Positions 8,344-18,755 of a DNA stretch of 64,000 bases are shown piece by piece. A model generated the notes under the pieces. It was not told where the DNA came from and did not search any database. It was given only the letters and a program-made list of their open reading frames with translations. A program made the translations under genes and the position numbers. This DNA is from Diplonema japonicum. Taxonomy: Eukaryota; Euglenozoa; Diplonemea; Diplonemida; Diplonemidae. The stretch is from positions 310,001 through 374,000 of the forward strand of contig OZ025696.1 of NCBI GenBank assembly GCA_964019335.1, given 5' to 3'. Within the stretch, counting starts at the first letter, position 1. Each line of letters starts with the position of its first letter.

Positions 8344-8727
8344 TTTGCCCTTTTTCAGGCTCTTCGCCAAGGGCATTTTGGGCCCTTAAAAAAACTGTAA
8401 CCACCCCAAAAGTGCCCACAAATCACCCAAACCCCCGTTTCCCGATGTTTTCCGGCCCCAGAAGTGCCTAGAATCATGTTCTAATTTTGGGGCCCCCGTT
8501 TGGTACTTTCCCTATGTAATCCTAGGGAACATAAAATAGGGGCCCCTAGGATTACATAGGGAAAGTACCAAACGGGGGCCCCAAAATTAGAACATGATTC
8601 TAGGCACTTCTGGGGCCGGAAAACATCGGGAAACGGGGGTTTGGGTGATTTGTGGGCACTTTTGGGGTGGTTACAGTTTTTTTAAGGGCCCAAAATGCCC
8701 TTGGCGAAGTGCCTGAAAAAGGGCAAA
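8344..8727. repeat. near-perfect palindrome, 183-base arms with an 18-base loop
   Basis: Left arm 8344-8526 and right arm 8545-8727 are reverse complements without indels; the one difference I saw is GGCTCTTC against the inverse of GAAGTGCC. The loop is 8527-8544. The arms carry no gene. Its outer edges (a G run then TCATA on the left; CATATGA then a C run on the right) are also inverted, so it is probably a fold-back element inserted beside the hAT-like remnant. Confidence 0.85.
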
Positions 8728-8739
8728 AAGTGGCCCTTT

Positions 8740-8855
8740 TTAAGGACCATATGACCCCCCCCCCCCCCCCCCCCCCCCCCCACGGCTATGCTGGCAGGGA
8801 AACGGAAACGTTTCCCCGTTTCTTGCAAGCATAGCCCATGGGGTCACATAGTCCT
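8740..8855. mobile_element. short element with the same ends as the hAT-like remnant
   Basis: After a 30-base C run, GGCTATGCTGGCAGGGAAAC opens at about 8783, and the inverse (GCAAGCATAGCCC) closes at about 8838, followed by GGGGTCACATA, the partner of CATATGACCCC on the left. Only about 55 bases separate the ends, so it is a minimal internally deleted copy. Confidence 0.5.
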
Positions 8856-9128
8856 TAAAAACGTTGATAAAAAAAAGGTTTTCTATGTGTTTTCGACCGC
8901 AATCAGGTTCACAGGCCCAAAGAAAACAACTTTTTGACCCTTTATTGTGGCCAGAAAGCAATCTTAAAAAATTGCCCGCATGTGGTTCCGGACAGGCATT
9001 TTTTACCCCTATGCACACAATTTTGAGCTTTTTTTTCATACACCCCACTTTTCAAACTACCAAGTTTCAACAAATGCCAAAGGGTCGTGTACATACCCCC
9101 AACCACCCCCAACACATTTCGCCCTCAA

Positions 9129-9251
9129 ATATATATGAGTTAAAGGAAGTCTTTGTGAGACCGCCCCCTTGTTCTCATCTTCTACCCGCAGCTATCCCCG
9201 TTCAGCAGCGGTTTCTCTTTCTTTGGTGGTCATTCCGGCCTCCTCCCCAGC
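9129..9251. repeat. dispersed repeat, copy 1 (about 123 bases)
   Basis: Starts ATATATATGAGTTAAAGG and ends CTCCCCAGCTTGG. The same sequence recurs at 9334-9460 and in part at 10201-10274 and 30454-30501. Non-coding. Confidence 0.65.
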
Positions 9252-9333
9252 TTGGCTACTTTTCCCTTCTTTCTCTTGCCTATTGCATATGTACTCTCTT
9301 GCGTGGTTCAACAGGGGGGAAAAAAAAAAATAT

Positions 9334-9460
9334 ATATATATGAGTTAAAGGAAGTCTTTGTGAGACGCCCCCTTGTTCTCATCTTCTACCTGCACCTATC
9401 CCCCTTCAGCAGCGGTTTCTCCTTCTTCGGTGGTCGTGCCGGCCTCCTCCCCAGCTTGGA
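9334..9460. repeat. dispersed repeat, copy 2
   Basis: Nearly full-length match to the repeat at 9129-9251, same orientation, differing at scattered positions (for example CTGCACC for CCGCAGC). Confidence 0.65.
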
Positions 9461-9597
9461 AAAAATAAGGAAACGTTTTCCGTCATATTTTCGAGACAAA
9501 AAAAAAAAAAAAAAAAAAAAAAAAGCTTGGAAACGCATGTCTTTGTACATAGCTCTGGGGGGGCAGGGTCGAAATAGGGGTACTCCGCAGCACGTTA

Positions 9598-9810
9598 AGC
9601 GGTGATCACGTTCTGCATCGATTGGCGCCCTGGCGAAAAAAGCTTCAAATGAGTCCTCAGCGAAGTCATTCCCATTCAGTGGTGGTGTATCGTAAAAAGA
9701 TTATACTGTTAACTAAATGAGGGGCACAAAGGATATTTTAGGTCGAACTTGAAGAGGTCGAGGGCATTGCATGGCTTTGCCTGTAGATTGAATACCATGT
9801 CATGACGCAT
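9598..9810 (-). pseudogene. decayed fragment of a cyclase-like gene
   Basis: A 31-base stretch at 9598-9628 is identical to the signalling-helix region shared by the cyclase-like genes (it contains GATCACGTTCTGCATCGATT). Further matches in the same order and orientation appear near 9740-9758 (GGTCGAACTTGAAGAGGT) and 9781-9800 (TGTAGATTGAATACCA). The intervening sequence no longer matches. This is a remnant of a further family member. Confidence 0.5.
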
Positions 9811-11611
9811 AGTTCCATAAGATGCACACGCCCGTCCTTAAGGTGGTTCGCGACTTTTATCGTTTTTTTTTTTTTTTTTTTTTTTTGTGCCCTAAAGTGC
9901 TTTGAACTGGTGGGAGGTAGAAGGAAAAAAAAAAAAAAAAGAAGAAAAAAAGAACGAAGGAAAAAAAAAAAAAAGTTTTTTTCTCTTTTTTTTCCCCCCC
10001 CACTCCAGTGGGCGGGGGGGGGGGAGCTAGCTTTGGGTTTATTTTTTCTTTATTTTTGAAAAAAGATGGCTCTCTTTTTTCTCATTGGTTTACCTAAGTT
10101 AAAACAATCAAGAGAAAAAGAAGAAGAAAAAGTGGGAGAGCAGAGCGTTACGACCGCACTTGAATGTCTCTAAAGGGATGAAAAATAAAAAAGATATATA
10201 AATATATATGAATTAAAGGAAGTCTTTGTGAGACGCCCCCTTGTTCTCATCTTCTACTACTTGCACCTATCCCCAAAAAGATTTAAAAGAACTCGCTGTG
10301 ATAAGAAAAGTGGTTAGCAACTAAAAAATAGTGAAGCAATCAGTGTACTACTATTTTCTTTTTTGCTTTTTAAATCGAATCTACAGACTTTAAAAAAAAG
10401 AAAGGAGGGGGGGGGGGGGTCAACAAAAGACCTGGGTGGTCAAAGTAATCACTTTCCTTTTTTTCTTTTGTTATTTCTTTTTTTTGGGTGTTCAAAATTA
10501 ATTTTAACTTCATAAAAAAAAGGGGGGGGGGAGGGGAGGGGGAGTTTATCGTATTCGTTTCATCTTTTTATGTTCTTTTTTTTTCTTTTTTTTTTTTCGA
10601 AAACCCTAACTAATATCAAAACAGGATAAAACTTCTGTTTTTTTCCTCCCCGCCCCTGCTGAGCTGAGCTGAGCAACAAAGTAAAAGCCGCTACATAGAT
10701 AAAATCCTTTGCGTGACGACAGGTCTAACTACAACTGAGATGCTACATGCTGAATAAGCTCACTATGGGGGGGGGGTGGGGGAAGAAGAAAATAGAGTTA
10801 CAGGAAGTCATTGGAGAGAGGCCACACAGAAGCAAAAATGTGTAAAGTGAGTAAATAAAAAAAAAATAATAAAAGAGTATTTTCTTTTTTTTTTTTTTTT
10901 AAAAAAAGCTATGGAGCAAACAATAGAATGTAGCTACCTTTTTTTTTTTTTTTTTTTAAACCACTAAAGCCCACAGGCAAAAAACCGAAAAAAAGTCAAT
11001 TTCCCAAAAAGAATTCAAAAAAAAAAAACTAGTTTGGCGCTCCATTTAAATAATAAATTATTACTATTTGTTGGAGTAAAACAAACAGACAACGAAAAAA
11101 AATGAAAAAAAATGAAAAAAAAACCCAAAAAAAAAAAAAAAAAAAAAACCAACAACAACAACAAAGGGAAAGAAAAGCGAAAGAAAATGTTACGAAAAGT
11201 TCACTATGCAGGTTCGCCGCAAAAAAAAAAAAAAAAAAAAAGGAGGGTACGTACAACAGTTAGTCTGTAACAGTTAGATTGCAAGTAAGAAGAATATCTC
11301 TATGGTGCAGCGAACATTGCATTTTTCAAAAAAAAAAAAGAAAATTTAAAAAAAGAAGACTTTCAGCAAATAGATAAATTTCTGGGTTGAAAAAAAAGAA
11401 AACAAACAACTTAATGTTGCAATGAGGGGGGGGAGGGATCTGATTCACGGAACCATTCCTAGGGAATAACGTTCCATACACGTCACATTGGACTTCCACA
11501 CTACACAGGCTGTGCAGGAGAGCTTTAAACATAGGGATGATGTGCATTCTTTTGAATGGATGTTGAGAGTGGAAAAAAGATGAAAGAAAAATAAATATGT
11601 TTCGGATGCCG
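9811..11611. other. gene-free, homopolymer-rich interval
   Basis: Apart from a partial dispersed repeat at 10201-10274 I see no gene or structured element. The stretch is dominated by A, T and G runs of 10-20 bases. Part of it (11030-11320) presumably carries the 3' flank of the astacin gene to its right. Confidence 0.5.
10201..10274. repeat. dispersed repeat, copy 3 (partial)
   Basis: Matches the first 75 bases or so of the repeat at 9129-9251 (ATATATATGAATTAAAGG onward) and then stops. Confidence 0.6.
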
Positions 11612-14600
11612 CTACAGGTACACGTGTCCATCGTTGGTGTCCTGTGGCGATTCAAGGCCCAAGCATTGCGTGAACTCGTTTAGGTTGACCTTGCTGGCCC
11701 TGCTCCGCATGATGAGGACCCCCGCCACCCCACCACACAGCGCCAGCACGGAACCAGCAATGGCCACAACGTACCATGGGAACGACCCCCCATCCTCCTG
11801 CATGACAGGTACTTCCTCACCACCAAAGTCGGGAACTGTCGCGTTCCCACCGTCAGTGCCGTTGCCTTTACTTGGGGCAAGCGTGCTAGGTGCCTCTGTG
11901 TCTGGAGTGGGTGCCTCTGTGTCATTCACTGCAGTGCTTTCTGGAGAAAGCGTTCCTGGAACCACGGTGCTTGGTGCTTCGGTGGAAGGGGCTGCGGTGT
12001 CCCCCGGTGTCAGGGTTGCGGGGGACGGCGTGGAGGGGGATCCTGTCTTCGGTACTTCAGTTGCGGGTGCTGGGGTGTCTGGTGCCGCTGTCGTCCCAGG
12101 GGTGAGTGTCGTTGGTATTTGTGTTGCGGGAGCAAGAGTGGCTGGTGCTGCAGTGTCAGGTGCTGACGTCTTTGGAGCCGGAGTGTCTGGTGCCGCTGTC
12201 TTCCCAGGAGTTAGTGTCGTTGGTATTTGTGTTGCGGGAGCAAGAGTGGCTGGTGCTGCAGTGTCAGGTGCAGATGTCTTTGGAGCAGAAGTGGCTGGTG
12301 CTGCAGTGTCAGGGGCGGGCGTCTTTGGAGCCGGAGTGTCTGGTGCCGCTGTCTTCCCAGGAGTTAGTGTCGTTGGTATTTGTGTTGCGGGAGCAAGAGT
12401 GGCTGGTGCTGCAGTATCAGGGGCGGACGTCTTTGGAGCAGAAGTTGCAGGTGCCGATGTTTTAGGAGCAGGGGTATCAGGAGCAGAGGTCTTCGGAGCA
12501 GGAGTGTCTGGTGCCGATGTTTTAGGAGCAGGGGTATCAGGAGCAAGAGTGTCAGGTGCTGATGTTTTAGGAGCAGGGGTATCAGGAGCAGATGTCTTCG
12601 GAGCAGGAGTGTCTGGTGCCGATGTTTTAGGAGCAGGGGTATCAGGAGCAAGAGTGTCAGGTGCCGATGTTTTAGGAGCAGGGGTATCAGGAGCAGATGT
12701 CTTCGGAGCAGGAGTGTCTGGAGCAGGAGTGTCCGGGGCATCGGTTTTCTCCACAGCGCAGGTTGTGAAGGAGTTGTCGATGAGGATCCACTGCCTGTAG
12801 GACTCCGGGCGGTAGCAGACCTTGTACTCTGTCTCACCTTGTAGTTTCGGGAGAGTGCTGGGGCTCCACTCCGTAGCGGTCCCCACCTTCACCATAGACC
12901 CCACAGAGGCGGAGCAGCCGCCGAGCACCGCGCACTCCGTCTCAGCATTCCTGCAGTCTGTTGCGGTGCCGGCGACGATGGCCACCTTGTCGGAGGCCGA
13001 CAGCTTGTCCGTCCCGGGGTAGAAGTGGAAGACGGGGGCATCCTTCCCAGGCTTCGGGCAGGCCGGGGTGATCGAGAATTGCGGGTCGCGATGGTCACAG
13101 TGCAGCGCCACAGAATCGATGTAGCAGGCCCCCGTACCAGCCGGGGAGGTGGAGAACTGGAGCTCCGCAACCGACTCGAAGCCGTTCGGGATCTTGGGGG
13201 CGACAGAGGTCTCCACCACCCCATCCAGGGTCACCGTGATGTCCTTCGTCTCCCAGTTCAGTGCGAGCTCAACCTTGTGCCAGGTCCCCAGGTTCACCTT
13301 CCCGAAGTAGCTGGTTGAGTCCGTGTTCAGCTTCACTCCGAACGAGTCGCCGACCCCGATGTACACGCGGATGCGCTCCCCAGTCGCCGCCTTCAGCGAA
13401 ACCGACAGCTGCACGTTCTCCTTTTCTATCTGCGCAAAGAAGGAGAGGGTGGGGGCCCGGATCCCCCCTGTTGACGCAGAGTAGATGTAGCCGTAGTCCT
13501 TGAAGGTGAAGGACCCCGCCCCTTCCTTCTTCACAGCCGTCGTGACCTCTGCGATGGAGGAGGCCACCGTCGCCGGGTCGTCGAACGGGAGGTTCACACT
13601 GTGGTGGCACTCCCCGGGAATCTGGAACTCGAGGTCCTTGTGCGACCACACGGGTTTCGTTCCGCTCTTGAACATCGCCCCCGTGAGGTACAGGTCCACA
13701 AGCTCCGTCGCCGAGGTGCGGAAGGTGGGCGCCGCCTTCAGAGGGCCCAGCGTCACCACCTGCCCCGCGATGGTGACGAGCGAGGTGTCGAGCATCGTCC
13801 CTCGAAGCCCATCCCACCCCGTCGCCGACAGGTGGTCCGGTACCATCGCCTCGATCACCGCCTGCTTCGTCGCCTCCGAGTCCACCCACTCGTCGTGGTC
13901 CCCCACGAGTGTCAGCGTCATCGTCGTCCCCCCCGCCCGAAGCTGGTCCTGCGTCAGCCCCTCCACAACGCTCCCCGTCATCAGGATGTAGTCCGTGCAC
14001 CACAGGTGGAACTCATCAAACCACGCCCCTCCCGACAGGCTCACCTTGGTGATCCCGTCAGGGCAGTTCCTGTCGAACCCCGCAGACACCTCCTTCTTCC
14101 CGTCCACGTACAGGTCCACCTTCCCAACCCCCGCCCAGTCGATGTGCAGGTCGAAGTGGTAGAACTCCTTCGGCTCCGCCTTCAGGGAGGCCTTCGCACC
14201 GGTGTACCCGAGGTTCCACGCCCCGTTCCCGTACCGCACCGTAAAGCACGTCCCTGCCGTGTTGCTGAAGAATGCCGCCGGGGTCTCCGGGTCCGCGAAA
14301 CGCGCCGCGTAGAAGGTGATTCTCCGAGGCTTGCTGGCCTTTCCCAGCTCGACCTTCCCCGTCCCGGAGACGGTGTCGTCGTTCTCGACCCCCAGCTTCC
14401 ACGACCCGGTCCCCTCCGCGAACTTCGCCACGTCCAAGAGCGACGCGGTCGGGTCGCCGGTCGACTCCCACGGCCCGAGGTCGCCGTCGAAGGCGTTCAC
14501 CTGGTTCGCAGGGCAGTCCGCGAACCCGGTGCACTCCAGCCCCCCGTAGCCCCCGTCGCACTTGCACGGCGACTTCGCGTCGTTCGTGCACGTCCCGCGC

Positions 14601-15778
14601 TCCCCGCACACCTTCGCGTCGTTCGCCGGCACCCCGAAGCACACCGCCTCAGCGTTCACCACCGTCACCCCCACCGCACACGTCGTCTCCACCCCGTCGC
14701 TCCCCTTGAAGGTCGTCGCCAGCACGAAGTCCTTCCCCACATCCGAGGTGTCCGGGGTGAAGGCCACCTGCGTGAAGCCCACCCGCCAGATATTCCCGCC
14801 ATCGGCCACAGTCTTCGTGGTGCGTGCCCCGGGTGCCGTCGTCTCCCCGTACGACACCGTCATCGTCTTCCCCTCCGCGTACAGCCCGTTGAACTCCACC
14901 AGCCACTCCTTGCCGTGCGGGATGAGGTGCTTCTTCGCCGCCCCTCCTCGCGACGTCCGGCAGGTCGGTGCTGTGAACTCCTTCACGCACCCGTTGTACA
15001 TGAAGTCGATCGTGTCGACGTCCCCCACCGACAGCCCCACCCGCTGCCCGATAGGCGCGGGAGCCACGATCGACGGCTCCGCCCCTATCGCGAAGTAGAA
15101 CGCCCCGTAGTGCATGATGCTCCCGTAGTCGTAGGCCCCAATGCTGCGCCCAGCCGCCCCCGTCTTCGAGAACTGCCCCACCTTCCCTGCCTTGATCTGT
15201 GTTTCGTCCACGAACACGTAGCTGTCCCTGTCGTTCCGCGTCTGCTCGTGCATGAGCCCCAGGCTGTGCCCCAGCTCGTGGATCGTCGACCCCCCCGAGC
15301 AAGACGACGCCAGGTTGACCTGGTTCACATCGTCCACGTCCTGTGTCATCCCGAGGGGCGAGTTGCAGGCGTTCTTGTCGGAGATGAAGTACACGTACGG
15401 CTTGGCACACCCCGCCTTCGTCGCGCACCGCGTGAACCGGATGCACGTCTTCGCCTCCCAGTGCGCCACAGCGTTCAGGATCCTCCAGTCGTCGTTCGGC
15501 AACAGGAAGGTGTCCGCAGGGTTCTTCGGGTTCGTCTCCGCCGTCTCGATGTAGTACCGCACCTTCCCCTCGGGCCACAGGTTCGAGGTTGTTGAGAAGC
15601 TCGACCCCAGCAGCCGCCCCTCCCGTTCCTCCCCTTCTCCCACCCGCAGCGGGACCTGGATGTCCCCCTCCAACAGCGCGTAGTCGTAGTTCTCCTTCGC
15701 AGGCCGTCCTTCAACAGGCAGGTGTCCTCCAGCTGCCCCCAACAGCAGCAGCAACAGGTGCTGGCAGATCCCTTTCAT
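11612..15778 (-). CDS. membrane-anchored astacin (M12A) metalloprotease with LamG-like domains and a Pro/Thr stalk
   Basis: 1388 residues. A signal peptide (1 to about 18) and a short propeptide-like segment lead into an astacin domain (about 62-265). Its zinc motif is HELGHSLGLMHE with ligands H167, H171 and H177 and catalytic E168; the Met-turn SIMHY (220-224) supplies the Tyr. An EGF-like module (380-422) follows, then a LamG/concanavalin-like domain (about 424-600), an unidentified spacer domain, a second LamG-like domain (about 725-905) and a Cys-containing module. A long TPAPKTSAPD-type stalk leads to one membrane helix (about 1334-1357, WYVVAIAGSVLALCGGVAG) and a 31-residue cytoplasmic tail. 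All catalytic residues are present, so it is predicted to be an active surface protease. It is very GC-rich at third positions, which leaves long antisense frames open. The ATG at 15778 opens directly on the signal peptide. Confidence 0.9.
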   Translation of the reverse strand: MKGICQHLLLLLLGAAGGHLPVEGRPAKENYDYALLEGDIQVPLRVGEGEEREGRLLGSSFSTTSNLWPEGKVRYYIETAETNPKNPADTFLLPNDDWRILNAVAHWEAKTCIRFTRCATKAGCAKPYVYFISDKNACNSPLGMTQDVDDVNQVNLASSCSGGSTIHELGHSLGLMHEQTRNDRDSYVFVDETQIKAGKVGQFSKTGAAGRSIGAYDYGSIMHYGAFYFAIGAEPSIVAPAPIGQRVGLSVGDVDTIDFMYNGCVKEFTAPTCRTSRGGAAKKHLIPHGKEWLVEFNGLYAEGKTMTVSYGETTAPGARTTKTVADGGNIWRVGFTQVAFTPDTSDVGKDFVLATTFKGSDGVETTCAVGVTVVNAEAVCFGVPANDAKVCGERGTCTNDAKSPCKCDGGYGGLECTGFADCPANQVNAFDGDLGPWESTGDPTASLLDVAKFAEGTGSWKLGVENDDTVSGTGKVELGKASKPRRITFYAARFADPETPAAFFSNTAGTCFTVRYGNGAWNLGYTGAKASLKAEPKEFYHFDLHIDWAGVGKVDLYVDGKKEVSAGFDRNCPDGITKVSLSGGAWFDEFHLWCTDYILMTGSVVEGLTQDQLRAGGTTMTLTLVGDHDEWVDSEATKQAVIEAMVPDHLSATGWDGLRGTMLDTSLVTIAGQVVTLGPLKAAPTFRTSATELVDLYLTGAMFKSGTKPVWSHKDLEFQIPGECHHSVNLPFDDPATVASSIAEVTTAVKKEGAGSFTFKDYGYIYSASTGGIRAPTLSFFAQIEKENVQLSVSLKAATGERIRVYIGVGDSFGVKLNTDSTSYFGKVNLGTWHKVELALNWETKDITVTLDGVVETSVAPKIPNGFESVAELQFSTSPAGTGACYIDSVALHCDHRDPQFSITPACPKPGKDAPVFHFYPGTDKLSASDKVAIVAGTATDCRNAETECAVLGGCSASVGSMVKVGTATEWSPSTLPKLQGETEYKVCYRPESYRQWILIDNSFTTCAVEKTDAPDTPAPDTPAPKTSAPDTPAPKTSAPDTLAPDTPAPKTSAPDTPAPKTSAPDTPAPKTSAPDTLAPDTPAPKTSAPDTPAPKTSAPDTPAPKTSAPATSAPKTSAPDTAAPATLAPATQIPTTLTPGKTAAPDTPAPKTPAPDTAAPATSAPKTSAPDTAAPATLAPATQIPTTLTPGKTAAPDTPAPKTSAPDTAAPATLAPATQIPTTLTPGTTAAPDTPAPATEVPKTGSPSTPSPATLTPGDTAAPSTEAPSTVVPGTLSPESTAVNDTEAPTPDTEAPSTLAPSKGNGTDGGNATVPDFGGEEVPVMQEDGGSFPWYVVAIAGSVLALCGGVAGVLIMRSRASKVNLNEFTQCLGLESPQDTNDGHVYL
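11880..12750 (-). repeat. coding minisatellite: Pro/Thr/Ala stalk of the astacin protein
   Basis: Tandem 12- to 24-base units encode PAPDT, PAPKTS and PATQIPTTLTPG-type repeats. Blocks of about 110 bases recur inside it (for example the segment with CAATACAAATACC inverse near 12110, 12220 and 12370), so expansion has happened at more than one period. Such stalks are usually O-glycosylated. Confidence 0.8.
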
Positions 15779-16671
15779 GCTTTGTGGGTGTGTGTGTGTG
15801 TGTTTTTTCTTTATTCTTTTCGTCGAAACTTGTTTTTTTTATTTGTGAGTTTGTGAAGTGAACGGAGAGGAAATAAAAAAAGAAAAAAACCAGGAGAAAT
15901 GAAATAGTGGGGGATAATAAAAGCACGTGGTGAGAGGACGGGAAAGCTCTTTTTTTTTTTTTTCATTTTCAAACGCGATTCTACATGTTTAAATGACAAA
16001 GGGTCAAAAAAATGTGGGCTACATTACAATTTCTGCAAAAAAAAGCCCTCTTTTTTTTTTGACAACATGAGTTGACTGCAAGCCAGATGGCCACTAGAAT
16101 GGGAATCGCCCGTAGATCTCTAAAGCTCCCGCTTTCGAAAGAGGAGGAAAGAGGAACAAAAGCGGTGTTAGGGAGGGGACACAAAGAATTTTTCTTCCTT
16201 TTGTCCTCACCATCGTAAGACGTGCCATCGGTTGGTGAATTCAAGCCTCGTGTCAAGAGGCAAGAAAGAAGAGAGGTAAAAGGAAGAAGAAAAAAAAAAG
16301 AGGATAGAAAATGGGTGGGATAGAAAATGGGTGTAGGGGGACCCTTGTGACTATTTATTATCTATAGGTAGATAATTAATTTTCGACGAGGGAAAGGGGA
16401 GGGGAAAAGATTTAAATTTTTTCCCCTCCCCTTAAATCATTTAACGTCAAGGTGGACACAAGTCAAACGGCGCTCAGTAACGACACCACCATAAGATCAT
16501 GGGGGTGGTGGTGTTTGTAGTCAAGCGAGCGTGCAGTGGACAGCCGCTAAGGTTTGTCTTATTCTGTCTTCGAAATAACTCGCTTAAGGGGAGGTGTCGT
16601 TACGCACCTAGACCTGGCCAAGGGTCTTGCTGCCCCAATTTTCAGAAAAGAAACGAAGGGGTGTTCTCTTT
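15779..16671. other. intergenic interval without a recognised gene
   Basis: Holds the astacin leader (GT/CA-rich at 15780-15800), several A/T runs, and near 16440-16530 a short inverted repeat (ACACCACCA with TGGTGGTGT). The phrase AACGTCAAGGTGG at about 16445 also occurs near 61232, in both cases downstream of a four-helix protein gene, so part of this is a shared 3' flank. Confidence 0.4.
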
Positions 16672-17478
16672 TCAAACTCTCGTGAGGTCAGGTCGAGGAT
16701 TCGCAACAAGCGGTACTGTGAGGGTCCGCATCGTGTCGCAGGTGGGCACAACCGGGCAATTGTAACCTTCATCTCTAAAGTTGTAAGAAGATTTCACAAC
16801 CGGTGTTTCAATGGGTGACACGGCACTCAGCGATAAGAGTTCTACAGCATCACTACCATTGTCTTGCTTCAATGGAATTGCCACCTCCAAGCGGGTGTAG
16901 TACACAAATCCAAATAGAACTGAGTTCAGCGCGAAAAACACGTCCAAACATATAAGAAGAACAGCTCCAGGAGCAAGCCCCATCGAGGTTCGGGCGGAGG
17001 GTGCACTGCTGCAGTCGTCTGTGGACCACGCCTCGCACGTCACATTGGCAACATCATTGTACGCATTGATCATGTCCCTGCTACACGTGCTGTTCGCAAG
17101 GCAGGGAATGTTATTAAACGAAGCTCGTTCGCAGCCCTGAAAAGATCCCTGCCCCACCTGACAGGAAGCTGCTGTCATGACAGTGGCCGCAATGCTCAGC
17201 GTCACCTTCGTAGTGACCATGACCACACCGTAGAGTACGTAAACTATCATTATTCCACGATTTGCCTTCATGATCCCCCACATCCCAAAGGGGAAGGCGC
17301 TCCACAGGAGGATGAGCCCTGCCACAACGGCGTTGTGCTGAGCGACTGACTTCTTCACCGCAGCAAGCTGGATCACTGCCAGTATGGTGTCGAGGGTGTA
17401 GTTTATAATAATGTCCTCCACGAACTTCTTTTTCAGGTCGTTCACCGTCAGTACCGCACCGCCGAAGATTTTGCCCAT
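16672..17478 (-). CDS. four-helix membrane protein with conserved Cys-rich loop (family copy 1)
   Basis: 268 residues from the ATG at 17478 (context AAACCATGG); the longer frame upstream has no ATG and contains a splice-like TTACAG. Predicted topology: helix 1 after residue 30, helix 2 (GLILLWSAFPFGMWGI), helix 3 (YVLYGVVMVTTKVTLSIAATVM), then an outside loop, then helix 4 before the YYTRLE motif and a longer cytoplasmic tail than its paralogues. The loop has CLANSTCSRDMINAYNDVA followed by NVTCEAW and DDC, with two N-glycosylation sequons and about six cysteines. It resembles tetraspanins in layout but lacks their CCG motif, so I leave the function open. Three paralogues lie at 59896-64000. 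Confidence 0.78.
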   Translation of the reverse strand: MGKIFGGAVLTVNDLKKKFVEDIIINYTLDTILAVIQLAAVKKSVAQHNAVVAGLILLWSAFPFGMWGIMKANRGIMIVYVLYGVVMVTTKVTLSIAATVMTAASCQVGQGSFQGCERASFNNIPCLANSTCSRDMINAYNDVANVTCEAWSTDDCSSAPSARTSMGLAPGAVLLICLDVFFALNSVLFGFVYYTRLEVAIPLKQDNGSDAVELLSLSAVSPIETPVVKSSYNFRDEGYNCPVVPTCDTMRTLTVPLVANPRPDLTRV

Positions 17479-17722
17479 GGTTTCTTTTCCTCCTCCCTTT
17501 TTCTTTACCAACCTGTAATGTAATTCAATTCACAATGTCAGTGACCTGCAGAGGAAGAAGAAGAACAAGAATGGCGTAGAGTGACGGTAATAAGGCAGTA
17601 TTCACATTGCCGCCGAACGCGATATGGGGCATGCGCCAACACACCACGCTTTGACGCACACAACGCCGGTAGCCGAGGCTCTAGTACCCCCACCGAACGC
17701 GCCAGCAGCTGCTACGAAAACG

Positions 17723-17875
17723 ATGGCGCCCGAGAAAGAGCTGGAGCACGAGTAGGAGAGGAAAGCGATAGAAGCGAGAATGGTGGACATGGAGAGGAAG
17801 GCTGCCACGACCACCTCGCTAATGAAGTCGATGGAGCAGAACATGCAAGCTCTCGGCAGGCAGATGGAGATGTAA
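17723..17875 (+). pseudogene. fragment of a coiled-coil coding sequence, stop-interrupted
   Basis: One plus-strand frame reads APEKELEHE, then TAG (17753-17755), then ERKAIEARMVDMERKAATT and MEQNMQALGRQMEM, then TAA. The Glu/Arg/Met-rich heptad-like composition resembles the coiled coil that ends many transposon-encoded DNA-binding proteins. The in-frame stop and the lack of a start make it a relic. Confidence 0.3.
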
Positions 17876-18387
17876 CAGCACGTCTCGAGAAGTTGGATGC
17901 TGTGGCTGTAGACGGAGTCTGCTTAACTGGAAGTTAGGCTACAACGTAAAAAAAAAGCTTACAGTAACCGCGTCAAAAAAAAAAAAAAAAGAAAAAAAGA
18001 AAACGTAAAAGTTGTTGTTTGTTCTCTTTTTTTTTGCCGCCCCAGGCATAGCGTACATGGTGTAACTGAAACAGGGGGCCAAGTCGAGTTGACCTGCTCT
18101 GATATTTTGCAAAAGTTTTACAATCAACTTGTAACATTTCCTAAATTCTTCTTCGGGTTGGATGCACTCTATGTCTAAGGGGGAAAAGAAAGGGTCCAGA
18201 GGAGGAAGGTCGGCAGACTTTATTCACTTCATTAAAAAAAAAAAAAAAAGAAAAAAAAAAAAAAGCAAGCCTCACTACAATGTATTTAACGACACATTTG
18301 TTACAGGGGGCAAGCTGATAAGGTTTAACTACTGTGATGCGAGATGGGGTGTATATTATATATACTACTGTATTCTTTTTTGTCTTT

Positions 18388-18420
<33 letters not shown>

Positions 18421-18724
18421 CCCTCGAAATATCGTAGGAGGAAAAGAAAGAGAAGAAAAATTTAAAAAAAGATTTTTTTACCACTGAATACTACTTGCGT
18501 GTTCGGGGCAATGCAGCACACGCGGCGCGTGCCTCCCTTAAATCCCCGTGGCTCCGGTACGTAAGAAGAAAAAAAAAGGGGGTAAGTGGAGAGAGGAAAG
18601 CATATGATGACACATAAGTAAGACCAAAGAAAATAGAAAAAAGGACGAATTGGAAATATAAAAAAGAAATTCTTTTTCTTCCATTTTGGTTGTTTGGGAT
18701 TCAAACAAACAGCAGATTGCTTGT

Positions 18725-18755
<31 letters not shown>

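Noticed and set aside
13601-15595. 664-residue plus-strand frame opposite the astacin gene
   Set aside because: Low-complexity Arg/Pro/Val/His composition caused by GC-rich third positions of the astacin gene; the minus strand carries the catalytic motifs.
16672-17478. Calling the four-helix family tetraspanins
   Set aside because: Topology is similar, but the CCG motif and the usual helix polar residues are absent.
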